A DNA stretch of 64,000 nt from Mycolicibacterium iranicum (lineage in GTDB: Bacteria > Actinomycetota > Actinomycetes > Mycobacteriales > Mycobacteriaceae): the NCBI RefSeq assembly GCF_014190915.1, contig NZ_JACHVU010000001.1, forward strand, positions 310,001-374,000. The letters are read 5' to 3'. The translations under genes were made by a program, and so were the position numbers. The notes under the pieces are model-generated. The model searched no databases, was not told the origin of the DNA, and saw only the letters and a program-made list of their open reading frames with translations. Positions within the stretch are counted from its first letter, which is position 1. Every line of letters begins with the position of its first letter. Of this stretch, positions 25,181 to 32,741 are shown in pieces.

Positions 25181-26203
25181 TCAGAACATCTGCCAGTCGG
25201 ACGCGCCGTCGGGCTGGGTGTAGAGACCGCCGTCGGTGTTCTTGATGACGACGGCGTCGCCGCTGCCGAAGTTGTCGTAGAACCACTGCGCGTTGGCGGG
25301 GCTGAGGTTGATGCAACCGTGGCTGACGTTGCTCTCGCCCTGATCGCCGACCGACCACGGGGCGCTGTGCACGAAGACGCCGCTGTTGTCGATGCGGACG
25401 GCGTCCTGCACCTTGAGCTTGTAGCCCTCGCCGGACGGGTCGTCCACGGGGACGCCGTAGGTCGAGGAGTCCATCACGATGTCGGCGAACTTCTCCAGCA
25501 CGTAGTACGTGCCGTTCTTGGTGTCATAGCCCGACTTGCCCATCGAGACGGGGAACGTCTTCTCCACGACGCCGTTGCGGACGATCTCCATCTGCTTGGT
25601 GTCGTTGTCGACGGTCGCCACGAGTTGCTCGGGGACGGTGAAACTCGACTTGGTGCCCGCAGCGTCGATGTTGACGGTGGTGCCCGCCGGCCAGAAGTCC
25701 TGGGGCCGCCAGCGCACCTGGGTGTCGCTGGTCCAGTAGAAGCGACCCGGAACCGGGGGGTTCGACGAGATGTGGATCGCGTCCTCGGCCATCTGCCGGT
25801 TGGCGATGGGCCGCTGGAAGTTGATGTAGATCGGCTTGGCCGCCCCGGCGATGGAGCCGTTGGTCGGGTTGAACGACGGCGGCACGAACGGCGGCTGCCC
25901 CACGAACGGGGTCGGGTTCTGCCCTGCCGGGGTGCCCTCGGGAATGGTCATCGGCTGACCCGGGACGACCGCGAACGGATCGGACTCCGTCGGACCGGTT
26001 GCGGGCGTCGCCGCGGCCGGGGGCGCGGGCGGCGCGAACGGGTTCGGGAACACGAAGGGGTTCGCCGGGGGGTTCGGTGCCGGCGGCGGAGCCGGGGCCG
26101 GTGCGGGCTGCGCGAGCGCCGACGGCGCACCGAGCGTCATTCCCGCGACCACGCCCACCACCATGAAAAAGGCGGTGAGCAGTGTCCTGTTTCGCTGCCG
26201 CAT
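25181..26203 (-). CDS. L,D-transpeptidase (LdtMt4/LdtE type, Rv0192)
   Basis: A 340-residue secreted L,D-transpeptidase that makes 3-3 cross-links in peptidoglycan. It has a signal peptide ([24 protein letters not shown]), a long Pro/Ala-rich linker, an Ig-like (Big) domain with [23 protein letters not shown], and the YkuD domain with the catalytic SHGCINL: His295 and Cys297. The usual GVHSA-like His is seen in [12 protein letters not shown] 26203 is chosen because GGAGG stands 7 bases upstream; the open frame to 26299 has no such site. Position between ricR and zmp1 matches Rv0192. It is divergent from the thiamine-binding-type gene. Confidence 0.92.
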   Translation of the reverse strand: MRQRNRTLLTAFFMVVGVVAGMTLGAPSALAQPAPAPAPPPAPNPPANPFVFPNPFAPPAPPAAATPATGPTESDPFAVVPGQPMTIPEGTPAGQNPTPFVGQPPFVPPSFNPTNGSIAGAAKPIYINFQRPIANRQMAEDAIHISSNPPVPGRFYWTSDTQVRWRPQDFWPAGTTVNIDAAGTKSSFTVPEQLVATVDNDTKQMEIVRNGVVEKTFPVSMGKSGYDTKNGTYYVLEKFADIVMDSSTYGVPVDDPSGEGYKLKVQDAVRIDNSGVFVHSAPWSVGDQGESNVSHGCINLSPANAQWFYDNFGSGDAVVIKNTDGGLYTQPDGASDWQMF

Positions 26204-26390
26204 GCGTCTACCTCCAGTCCAGCGACTGACCCCAGTGTGGCACAGCACCAAGATCGTTCTCGCTGGCGAACGTATCCGCCGGACCCCGGCGCCCTCCACA
26301 TCAAGGGCAATGACCTGCAGGGATGATCGCCGGGCGGCCGTCAGACGTTACTTTCTGCGCTGCGGTCCGGTGACCGGCGACACTGGAGGC

Positions 26391-26687
26391 ATGATCGTGG
26401 CGTTCAGCATCAGTCCCTCCGGAGGCGACGAGACGGGCGGGGTCGGCGACGCCGTCGCCGAAGCGGTCCGCATCGTGCGGGCCTCGGGGCTGCCCAACGA
26501 GACCAACGCGATGTTCACCAACATCGAGGGTGAATGGGACGAGGTCATGGCCGTCGTGAAGCGAGCCGTCGACGCCGTCGCCGCCGTGTCGCCGCGGGTC
26601 AGCCTGGTCCTGAAAGCCGATATCCGGCCCGGCTTCAGCGGTCAGCTCACCGCGAAGGTGCAGCGCATCGAGGACGCTCTGGGCTGA
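26391..26687 (+). CDS. MTH1187/YkoF-type thiamine-binding protein
   Basis: A 98-residue protein of the MTH1187 (thiamin-binding, DUF77) family: [11 protein letters not shown] at the front, [20 protein letters not shown] in the middle and [14 protein letters not shown] near the end. These small ferredoxin-like proteins bind thiamine or a related heterocycle. The start at 26391 has GGAGG 4 bases upstream. No TPP riboswitch is seen upstream. Its stop is one base before the palindrome that leads the VOC-PadR pair. Confidence 0.85.
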   Translation: MIVAFSISPSGGDETGGVGDAVAEAVRIVRASGLPNETNAMFTNIEGEWDEVMAVVKRAVDAVAAVSPRVSLVLKADIRPGFSGQLTAKVQRIEDALG

Positions 26688-26688
26688 C

Positions 26689-26704
26689 TACTCAATGTTG
26701 AGTA
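26689..26704. promoter_or_regulatory. Perfect palindrome upstream of the VOC-PadR genes, probable PadR operator
   Basis: The sequence TACTCAA-TG-TTGAGTA has 7-base arms with a 2-base centre. It ends 11 bases before the VOC start ATG 26716 and begins right after the stop of the preceding gene. PadR regulators usually bind palindromes in their own promoter, and a PadR gene is the second gene of this unit. Binding is inferred. Confidence 0.6.
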
Positions 26705-26715
26705 CCGTGGTGGTC

Positions 26716-27432
26716 ATGCCGACCACCACGGTTCCCGTCCTGCCCTGCGCCGACCCCGACGCCACCGTGGTGTTCTACGAGGGCCTGGGCTTCACCGTCA
26801 CGCACCGCCAGCACCGGCCGTACCTGTACCTGGCGTTCCGGCTCGACGAGATCGAGGTGCATTTCGTCGCGGCCTCTCCCGGCCTGTACATCACCGCGGA
26901 GAACTCGGGCGGCTTCCTCGCATTCGTCGACGATGTTGCCCCCGTCCATGCTCGGTTCGTGGAGACGCTGCGCGATCGCCTGGGCGGAGTCCCCGCGACC
27001 GGTTTGCCGCGGCTGACGCGACTGCGGCCCGGCCAGACCCGCTTCGTCGTCTACGACCCGTCCGGGAACGGCATCACCGTCATCAACCGCGACGAACCCG
27101 ACGTCGAGTACGGCGGCTCGAAACAACTCTCCGGGTTGGCGAAGGCGCACGACAACGTGCGGATCTTCCGGGACTTCAAGAACGACGACGCCCTCGCCGC
27201 CCGTGCGCTCGACACCGCACTGCGGAGGCACAGGGCCGATGCGCCGCGTCTCGACCTGGCCCGGGCCCTGGCCGACCGCGCCGAGCTCGCGGTGGCACTG
27301 GGCGACCGGCAGCAGGCCGACGCGTCGCGCGCCGAGCTGGAGGCGATGGGGCTGACTCATTCTGAAATGGCTTCGCTGACAACGGAACTGACCGCGCTGG
27401 CGCAGATCGAGGACTGGATGCAGGGCGCGTGA
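26716..27432 (+). CDS. VOC (glyoxalase/bleomycin-resistance fold) protein with C-terminal helical extension
   Basis: A 238-residue protein. Residues 1-120 form a VOC domain (TVPVLPCADPDATVVFYEGL at the start, FVVYDPSGNGITVINRD at the end) of the bleomycin-resistance type. The C-terminal part from about residue 130 is a helical, TPR-like region (ALDTALRRHRADAPRLDLARALADRAELAVALG) not found in ordinary VOC proteins. ATG 26716 is preferred to 26695 because the latter lies inside the palindrome. The gene overlaps padR by the GTGA junction. Drug or metabolite binding is possible; the substrate is unknown. Confidence 0.82.
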   Translation: MPTTTVPVLPCADPDATVVFYEGLGFTVTHRQHRPYLYLAFRLDEIEVHFVAASPGLYITAENSGGFLAFVDDVAPVHARFVETLRDRLGGVPATGLPRLTRLRPGQTRFVVYDPSGNGITVINRDEPDVEYGGSKQLSGLAKAHDNVRIFRDFKNDDALAARALDTALRRHRADAPRLDLARALADRAELAVALGDRQQADASRAELEAMGLTHSEMASLTTELTALAQIEDWMQGA

Positions 27433-27977
27433 CGGTCCGACTCCTCGTGCTCGGGGTTGTGCGTTCGCACGGGGATGTGCACGGATACGCGGTCCACCGC
27501 GAGCTGATGAGCTGGCGGGTCGACACGTGGACCGCGGTCAAGCCTCCGTCGATCTATCACGCCGTCAAACAGCTTGCGCGCGAGGGAAAACTGGCGGCGA
27601 CCGAGCCGACGGCCAGCCCTCAGGGCCCGAATCGGGTGTCCTACCGCCTCACCGCGGACGGGGAACGGGATTTCTTCCGTCTGCTGGAGGACGCGTTGCG
27701 CAGCCCCGACATCGAGGAGTTCGGCGCAGGGGTCGCGTTCATGCAGTGTCTGCCGCGGGCCCGGGTGCAGGAGTTGCTGACCGAGCAGCTCACGACCACC
27801 CGACAGATCGATATCGACCTGGACGCGATGAAACCGCAGTGGCCGGATCCGTCGGCTCCGCCGCACGCGCAGCACCTGCTGGATTTGTGGCGAGGTCTGT
27901 TCCGGTCGAATGCGTCATGGACGAGTCAGATGCTCGAGCGGGTGGGCGCCGGAGAGTTCCGTTTCGCCGACGAATGA
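27429..27977 (+). CDS. PadR-family transcriptional regulator
   Basis: A 182-residue regulator with the PadR winged helix at the N-terminus: LLVLGVVRSHGDVHGYAVHREL, then KPPSIYHAVKQLAREGKL (the recognition helix and wing) and SYRLTADGERDFFRLL. The C-terminal half is the helical dimerisation part. It starts at a GTG overlapping the VOC stop and probably represses its own operon through the palindrome at 26689-26704. The gene end overlaps the convergent glycosyltransferase by 63 bases. Confidence 0.9.
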   Translation: MTVRLLVLGVVRSHGDVHGYAVHRELMSWRVDTWTAVKPPSIYHAVKQLAREGKLAATEPTASPQGPNRVSYRLTADGERDFFRLLEDALRSPDIEEFGAGVAFMQCLPRARVQELLTEQLTTTRQIDIDLDAMKPQWPDPSAPPHAQHLLDLWRGLFRSNASWTSQMLERVGAGEFRFADE

Positions 27978-29039
27978 GGTGATGAGAGTGCGATACAGCG
28001 CGACGTACTCCTCGACCATCCGGCCGATACCGTGCTGTGCGACGGCTGTTTCGCGCACGACATCCCGCGGCAGTGCGACCACGCCGGGAATCGCTGCCGC
28101 CATCGCGCCGACGTCGCGTGAGGGGACCAGGCAGCCGCACCGATGATCGACCAATTCCGGTATACCGCCGCTGGCGAAAGCGACGACCGGTGTGCCGCAG
28201 GACATCGCCTCGACCACGACCTGGCCGTAGGGCTCCTCCCACAGCGGGGTGACCAGGGCCGCGGCCGCGCCGCCGACCACCTTCGCCAGTTCCGTCTGGT
28301 CGAGGTGGCCCGCGTAGTCGACGCGATCACCGAGGCGGGGTTGAATTCTGCGCCCGAAGAAGTCGTCGTCGGCGATGGGACCGGCCAGCACGATTCGGTA
28401 CCCCGCCTGCAGCGCCGCGTCGATGGCGAGGTGTGGCCCCTTCTCTTCGAGGATCCGACCAGACCAGACGAGGTAGTCGCCGCCGGGACCGGCGGGCCAT
28501 CGGTCGGTGTCGATTCCGTTGCGCACCACTGTCATTCGTGCGATGTCGACGTGGTCGCACGCCGCGGCGGCCTGCGTGCTGACCGCCGCGAACGCCGAGC
28601 CCTTCTTCTGGGCGACGGAGCCGACAGCGGCCTCCAGAATCGGGAACGGCGGGGTGTGCAGGGTGGTGAGCAGGGGCGTGCCCAGCCGGGGCGCCAGCAG
28701 TATCGGCACGTAGTTCAGGCTGTGGTTGTGGACGACGTCGACGTCTCCGCCGGACTCGGCGAGCTCGGCCATGACCTGATGGAACGCGTTGTGGTTCGAC
28801 TCCTTGACCGCGCCCGGTAGCGGAAACGGGGCCGCGGCGGCCGCGCTGCGGGGCAGGGTCTCGATGGTGAGGGCGGGATGGGCGGTTCCGAGGTCGGAGC
28901 CCTCCGCTGCATAGAGGGTGACGGCGTGGCCGTGCGCGAGAAGAGCGCGGGAGAGATGCCAGACGTGGGCCTCGATTCCACCCGGGAACGGCTCGCGTAT
29001 CGGAAAGTGGTTGTGTGCGATCAGTGCGATGTGCAGCAA
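27915..29039 (-). CDS. GT4-family glycosyltransferase
   Basis: A 374-residue retaining GT-B glycosyltransferase. The N-terminal domain has PFPGGIEAHVWHLSRALLAHGH, the Gly-rich nucleotide loop; the C-terminal domain has LVWSGRILEEKGPHLAIDAA and the EX7E motif EEPYGQVVVEAMSCGTPVV. The start is TTG 29039, since GAAGGAA precedes it at a good distance and no ATG or GTG lies close; the frame runs back to 29879 but that part is non-coding. The acceptor is unknown; a role in glycolipid or small-molecule glycosylation is possible. Its 3' end overlaps padR by 63 bases on the other strand. Confidence 0.87.
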   Translation of the reverse strand: MLHIALIAHNHFPIREPFPGGIEAHVWHLSRALLAHGHAVTLYAAEGSDLGTAHPALTIETLPRSAAAAAPFPLPGAVKESNHNAFHQVMAELAESGGDVDVVHNHSLNYVPILLAPRLGTPLLTTLHTPPFPILEAAVGSVAQKKGSAFAAVSTQAAAACDHVDIARMTVVRNGIDTDRWPAGPGGDYLVWSGRILEEKGPHLAIDAALQAGYRIVLAGPIADDDFFGRRIQPRLGDRVDYAGHLDQTELAKVVGGAAAALVTPLWEEPYGQVVVEAMSCGTPVVAFASGGIPELVDHRCGCLVPSRDVGAMAAAIPGVVALPRDVVRETAVAQHGIGRMVEEYVALYRTLITSFVGETELSGAHPLEHLTRP

Positions 29040-29189
29040 TCGGCACTTCCTTCGTCGGGCGGTCGGGGCGGTGACAGCGGTGACTAGGTACCCCGTTCGG
29101 GCCCGCGCAACTATCCGAATTTGGGATCGGTAGCCGTTCAGGACTTCTGTACTCAGGCCGTCGGGATCTTCGATCTGGAAGGAACAACC

Positions 29190-29864
29190 ATGTTCGTCAA
29201 CTCTGCCACCGGCCTGCTCAAGGGCTCGGTACCGCTGCTCGCGGTCCTGCTGGCTGTCGGATGCGCCCAGAACGGAGCCGATGCGCCGGCCTCGTCCTCT
29301 GCGGCCGGTACGCCCACGAGTGCGGCAGCGGCGACGTCCGCATCGACGGCGCCGACCGCGGCGCAGCCGCCTGCCGCTCAGCCCGAGCCGTCGGCCGCCG
29401 CGCCCTCTGCTGGCGGGCCGTCTGCTGCCACGCCCGCCCCGGTCGCCGCCCCGCCGGCTGCGGCCGAGCCCGGGGTCACGCCGCCATGCTCTGACGGCGC
29501 GCTGTCGGTCACCGGTGGGCAGGTCGAGCAGATCGACACGCAACGCCGTTCGGTCGTGACGTTCACCAATACGTCGTCGGCCGTGTGCGCGATGGTCGGC
29601 TACCCCGTGGCGGACCTGCTCGGCGGCGGTGGCGGTGTGCTTGTCCACGTCGAGAAGCGGCCCGCCAATGCGGCTCCGCGGCTGACGCTCCAGCCCGGGG
29701 AGTTCGCGACCGCCGACGTGCAGGCCTCTTCTGTCGACAGCACGACCGGCGACCCGTGTGGGCGGCTCGGAACGCTGTCGATCACCCCGCCCGACGGCAC
29801 GCAGTCCCGGGTGCTGGAGGTCTACCTGCCGGTCTGCGACGCGACGGTCAGTTCTGTCGGGTAG
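29190..29864 (+). CDS. DUF4232 lipoprotein
   Basis: A 224-residue lipoprotein. The signal peptide ends in a lipobox LLAVGC (Cys near residue 25), followed by an Ala/Pro/Ser-rich linker of about 70 residues and a DUF4232 domain: PPCSDGALSVTGGQ, VVTFTNTSSAVCAMVGYP and LEVYLPVCDATVS. The four domain Cys probably form two disulfides. ATG 29190 follows GGAAGGA. DUF4232 is common in actinobacterial surface proteins; its function is unknown. Confidence 0.87.
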   Translation: MFVNSATGLLKGSVPLLAVLLAVGCAQNGADAPASSSAAGTPTSAAAATSASTAPTAAQPPAAQPEPSAAAPSAGGPSAATPAPVAAPPAAAEPGVTPPCSDGALSVTGGQVEQIDTQRRSVVTFTNTSSAVCAMVGYPVADLLGGGGGVLVHVEKRPANAAPRLTLQPGEFATADVQASSVDSTTGDPCGRLGTLSITPPDGTQSRVLEVYLPVCDATVSSVG

Positions 29865-29891
29865 CGCGCCGCGCCCCACGCCCGGCGGGCG

Positions 29892-31595
29892 TCAGAACGG
29901 TGGTGGATCGCTGCCGTAGTCTGCGCCTCTTCTGACGAATCCCACCGGTGCCGTGGCCATTCCACGGCTTTCCAGCGCGCGCTCGGCGGCGCGTTGGTTG
30001 GCGGTGTGTTGGCGTTGGGTGGTGATGTAGCGGGTGCGGTTGTGGGCGCGGGTGTGTCGGCGTCGGGGCATCTTGGCGCCGCGCTTGGGTCCGGTGGGGA
30101 CATCGGGTGGGTCGCTGGTCCAGAGGGTGGCGGTGGGCAGGCAGAGGGTGGGGAAGAGCAGTCGGCTGCCGGGGTGGGTGGTGTAGGTGTGGCCGGTTGG
30201 AGAGGTCCATTCGATGGTGCCGTCGGGGTGTTGGCGGTCGCGCCAGCCGGTGGGGCCGGTCCAGAAGGTTTTGAGTAGGTGGTGGAACCGGCAGAGCATT
30301 TTGAGGTTGGAGGCGTGGGTGGGGCCGACGGGGTAGGGGATGGTGTGGTCGATGTCGGCGGGGGTGGCGGGGGTGTCGCAGCCGGGGAAGCGGTAGGTCA
30401 GGTCGCGGCAGCGGATGAAGTCGGCCAGTGCGCGCGAGGGGGTGTAGCGGGGTTCGGGTCCGGCGTGGCCGGGATGAATGAGTTCACGCACGGTGGTGCG
30501 GGCGCCGCGAAGCATCTCGGTCAGCAGTGGGCCGGGTATGAACCCGGCGCCGAAGATGTAGCCGGGCCGACTCTGCGCCGTCGCCCCCTGCTTTGATGCC
30601 GGCTTCGATGCCGACCGGTTGGGGATGGGTTCGGTGGGCTCGGCGTCGGCGGCCGGTACGGCGGCGGCGGGTGACTCCCCTACGGGGTTGCTGGCGGCGG
30701 CGGGTGACTGCCCTACGGGGTTGCTGGCGGCGGCACTCTCCTCCACAGCAGCGGCGGCCGCGGCAATGCCTGTGGTGGTGTGGTCGGTGAGGGTGTAGAG
30801 GGTGATCTCACGCAGGGGGCGGGGGTTGGTGGTGGCGTCGCAGTCGGGGGTGTCGCACTGGCAGGCCACGGTGGTGATCCCGGCCAGCAGGGCTGCCAGG
30901 GCGTCGTTGCGGCGCTCGGTCATGGTGCGGGGGTCGGCCTCGCACACGCTGTAGGCCATCGCGGTCAGGGTGCGCTCCCCGGCAGCAGCATCCCCGGCGA
31001 ACATGCGGGCATAGACGCTGGTGTAGCCCGGCGCGTCCCCGGGTTGACCGAAGTCCACGCTGCGACCCACCTCGCCCTCCCGCGACTTATGCAACGCGTC
31101 GGGGTCGTGGCGGGCCACCACCGCATCGACGGCGGCTTCGGTTTTCTTGGCTGATCGGGCGCCCCAGGTCAGGATCTCGGCGGCCAGGTCGGCGTCCACG
31201 GCGGCGATCAGGTCGGGGTCGGTGATGCGGTCGGTGCGGGTGATGATCGTGCGCACCACCAGGTCGGAGAGCAGGCCCTGCAGAAACAGGGCCCCGATCT
31301 TGGGGAGGCGGTCGCGCAGTGCGAGCCCGCGATACACCTGGTGCAGGGCCAGGCCTTGGGTGATGCCGGCTGCGGCGGCGATCTCGGCGGCCACGGCGGC
31401 ATCCGGGTCGACCCACCAGTGCTGGCGGTCCTCGATCGGTAGGGCGGTGCGGCGCACGAACAGCTCCGCCATCACCGCGAGCTTGCGGGCACACGCGGCG
31501 TTCTCGGCGCGGCTGATCACCCCGGCAGCATCGATGAGATCGGCATCAGAGAGCCCTGCGTACTGCTCAGGCCCCGACACCGATTCATCGAACAT
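29892..31595 (-). CDS. DUF222/HNH endonuclease, 13E12 repeat family
   Basis: A 567-residue protein of the mycobacterial REP13E12 type. The N-terminal DUF222 region (GLSDADLIDAAGVISRAEN) is followed by a variable linker with an 11-residue repeat, and the C-terminal HNH nuclease with FPGCDTPATPADIDHTIPYP, then THASNLKMLCRFHHLLK: Cys and His residues for a zinc site and the catalytic His. The members form a multicopy family and are thought to be selfish or phage-attachment-linked elements. The coding strand is markedly C/A-rich. Position 31595 has a leaderless promoter; no terminal repeats or target duplication can be seen. Confidence 0.9.
   Translation of the reverse strand: MFDESVSGPEQYAGLSDADLIDAAGVISRAENAACARKLAVMAELFVRRTALPIEDRQHWWVDPDAAVAAEIAAAAGITQGLALHQVYRGLALRDRLPKIGALFLQGLLSDLVVRTIITRTDRITDPDLIAAVDADLAAEILTWGARSAKKTEAAVDAVVARHDPDALHKSREGEVGRSVDFGQPGDAPGYTSVYARMFAGDAAAGERTLTAMAYSVCEADPRTMTERRNDALAALLAGITTVACQCDTPDCDATTNPRPLREITLYTLTDHTTTGIAAAAAAVEESAAASNPVGQSPAAASNPVGESPAAAVPAADAEPTEPIPNRSASKPASKQGATAQSRPGYIFGAGFIPGPLLTEMLRGARTTVRELIHPGHAGPEPRYTPSRALADFIRCRDLTYRFPGCDTPATPADIDHTIPYPVGPTHASNLKMLCRFHHLLKTFWTGPTGWRDRQHPDGTIEWTSPTGHTYTTHPGSRLLFPTLCLPTATLWTSDPPDVPTGPKRGAKMPRRRHTRAHNRTRYITTQRQHTANQRAAERALESRGMATAPVGFVRRGADYGSDPPPF
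30660..30734. repeat. 33-bp tandem repeat inside the DUF222 gene
   Basis: About 2.2 copies of a 33-base unit with one mismatch in the core. It encodes the repeated 11 residues ASNPVGQSPAA / ASNPVGESPAA in the linker between DUF222 and HNH domains. Such in-frame units can expand or contract by replication slippage. Confidence 0.8.
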
Positions 31596-31602
31596 ACGTA
31601 CG

Positions 31603-31608
31603 ATACTA
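31603..31608 (-). promoter_or_regulatory. -10 element of the DUF222 gene, leaderless
   Basis: On the minus strand the hexamer TAGTAT fits the mycobacterial -10 consensus TANNNT. Seven bases separate it from the ATG at 31595, so transcription would start at or next to the A of the start codon. No ribosome-binding sequence stands before that ATG, which fits a leaderless mRNA. No clear -35 is visible. Confidence 0.5.
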
Positions 31609-31648
31609 CTGATTTACGACACCTCTGAGCAGGACTAACAGCCCCGCC

Positions 31649-31686
31649 TGTGGATAACCCCCGACCCACGGGGAACCTGTGGACAA
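31649..31686. promoter_or_regulatory. Two consensus DnaA boxes
   Basis: Read on the minus strand, TTATCCACA (31649-31657) and TTGTCCACA (31678-31686) are exact DnaA boxes of the E. coli R1 type and the mycobacterial type. They point in the same direction, 29 bases apart, and lie 54-91 bases upstream of the DUF222 start. Whether DnaA binds here is not known. Confidence 0.5.
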
Positions 31687-31728
31687 CCCACCCACAGCCC
31701 CGAACTCCGTGCTAGGGCCGCGGCGAAA

Positions 31729-32043
31729 TCAGGAGCGGACGAGCCGGGCGATGGCCGCCGAGGCCTCGGCGAGCTTCGCGTCGGCCTCGGAACCTCCCGC
31801 GGCGACGGCGTGGGTCACGCAATGGCCGAGGTGCTCGTCGAGCAGGCCCAGCGCCACCGACTGCAGTGCGCTGTTGACCGCGCTGATCTGGGTGAGGACA
31901 TCGATGCAGTACTTGTCCTCGTCGATCATCCTCGCGATGCCCCGCACCTGCCCCTCGATGCGACGCAGGCGCTTGGCGTAGTTCTCCTTCTGCGCTGAAT
32001 AGCCATGAGCACCGCCGTCGGTGCCGGCCTGGTCTTCGCTCAC
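31729..32043 (-). CDS. ricR: RicR copper-sensing repressor (CsoR family, Rv0190)
   Basis: A 104-residue metal-sensitive repressor. The copper-binding triad Cys46, His71 and Cys75 (DKYC then LLDEHLGHC) has the C-x24-H-x3-C spacing of CsoR/RicR. The helical core NYAKRLRRIEGQVRGIARMID is the DNA-binding region of the DUF156 fold. It follows the DUF305 gene with a 4-base ATGA overlap, and its position beside ilvD matches M. tuberculosis Rv0190. RicR releases its operators on binding Cu(I). The operator at 32680-32694 indicates self-regulation. Confidence 0.93.
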   Translation of the reverse strand: MSEDQAGTDGGAHGYSAQKENYAKRLRRIEGQVRGIARMIDEDKYCIDVLTQISAVNSALQSVALGLLDEHLGHCVTHAVAAGGSEADAKLAEASAAIARLVRS

Positions 32044-32663
32044 GGCATCCCCTCCAACATGGTCGTCATCTGGCCGATCTGCGGCGTCAGCCCTGCCTTG
32101 ATCGCCTTGGCGATCGAGATCGCATCGACATTCTCACCTTCGGCGATCTCCCGGTCGGCGATCGCGACACCACCCCGATGCTGACCGATCATCGACTCCA
32201 GCCACAGTCTGTCGAACTGTGGGCCACTCGATGACTCGAGCCGGGCGACCGTCACGTCGTCGACCATGCCGGGGGCCTGCGGCTCCGTCGCGGAGCCCTC
32301 CGTCCCCGACCCCGTCGCAGCACCGGGGTTCTCGTTCCACTGCACGAGGAACACGTTCAAGATGTTCACCTCGGGCTGCTGGACGGCCACGATCTGGTCG
32401 GCCAACGCGACCAGCCCGGGAGCGGTGGAACGCTGGGCCACCAGCGTCGACAACTCGATGGCCTGTTGATGGTGCGCGACCATCGCCGTGGCAAACGAAA
32501 CATCCGCGGCGTTGTGGCCCGCAGCGTCACTGGAGATCGCCGACGTCTCGGGGCTTGCCGAGGCGCTCTGCCCCTCGCCCGCCGACCCGGCGTCACCTCC
32601 GCAGCCGGCGACCACGAACAGCGTGGCCAGCGCGGCGATCAGGCGGACGAGCAGCGGCGTCAT
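32040..32663 (-). CDS. DUF305 lipoprotein
   Basis: A 207-residue lipoprotein: lipobox VVAGC with Cys near residue 21, a Ser/Ala-rich spacer, and a DUF305 domain with two four-helix-bundle motifs, [12 protein letters not shown] and [16 protein letters not shown], plus a third helix pair at the end ([14 protein letters not shown]). DUF305 proteins are often co-encoded with copper systems; the His and Met residues are candidate metal ligands. It overlaps ricR, and a RicR operator sits 16 bases before its start, so this is likely the first gene of a copper-induced pair. Confidence 0.9.
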   Translation of the reverse strand: MTPLLVRLIAALATLFVVAGCGGDAGSAGEGQSASASPETSAISSDAAGHNAADVSFATAMVAHHQQAIELSTLVAQRSTAPGLVALADQIVAVQQPEVNILNVFLVQWNENPGAATGSGTEGSATEPQAPGMVDDVTVARLESSSGPQFDRLWLESMIGQHRGGVAIADREIAEGENVDAISIAKAIKAGLTPQIGQMTTMLEGMP

Positions 32664-32679
32664 GCGCCCAGCGTACTAG

Positions 32680-32694
32680 TACCCCTCGGGGGTA
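32680..32694. promoter_or_regulatory. RicR operator TACCC-N5-GGGTA
   Basis: A perfect inverted repeat, TACCC (32680-32684), five bases, GGGTA (32690-32694). This is exactly the published motif of RicR-regulated promoters in M. tuberculosis. It lies between the DUF305-ricR operon (left, minus strand) and ilvD (right), nearer to DUF305, so control of the copper pair is the natural reading. Confidence 0.85.
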
Positions 32695-32728
32695 TCTACC
32701 ACGGTTTTTGTCCAGGATCGCCCTGGCG

Positions 32729-32734
32729 CATAAT
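32729..32734 (+). promoter_or_regulatory. ilvD -10 element, leaderless promoter
   Basis: CATAAT resembles a strong -10 (TANNNT with one deviation at the first base). Seven bases lie between it and the ATG at 32742, and no Shine-Dalgarno sequence is present, so ilvD mRNA is probably leaderless. A TTGTCC at 32708-32713 could act as a weak -35. Confidence 0.45.
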
Positions 32735-32741
32735 CAGCCCC

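Noticed and set aside
26204-26390. TPP riboswitch before the thiamine-binding-type gene
   Set aside because: No conserved TPP aptamer sequence (such as CUGAGA) is visible in this gap.
27915-29879. 654-codon version of the glycosyltransferase
   Set aside because: The extra N-terminal 280 codons are Arg-rich and antisense to the DUF4232 gene and its promoter; a ribosome site and TTG at 29039 fit the family start.
29892-31728. 13E12 element as an intact insertion sequence
   Set aside because: No terminal inverted repeats, target duplications or transposase; only a DUF222-HNH gene.
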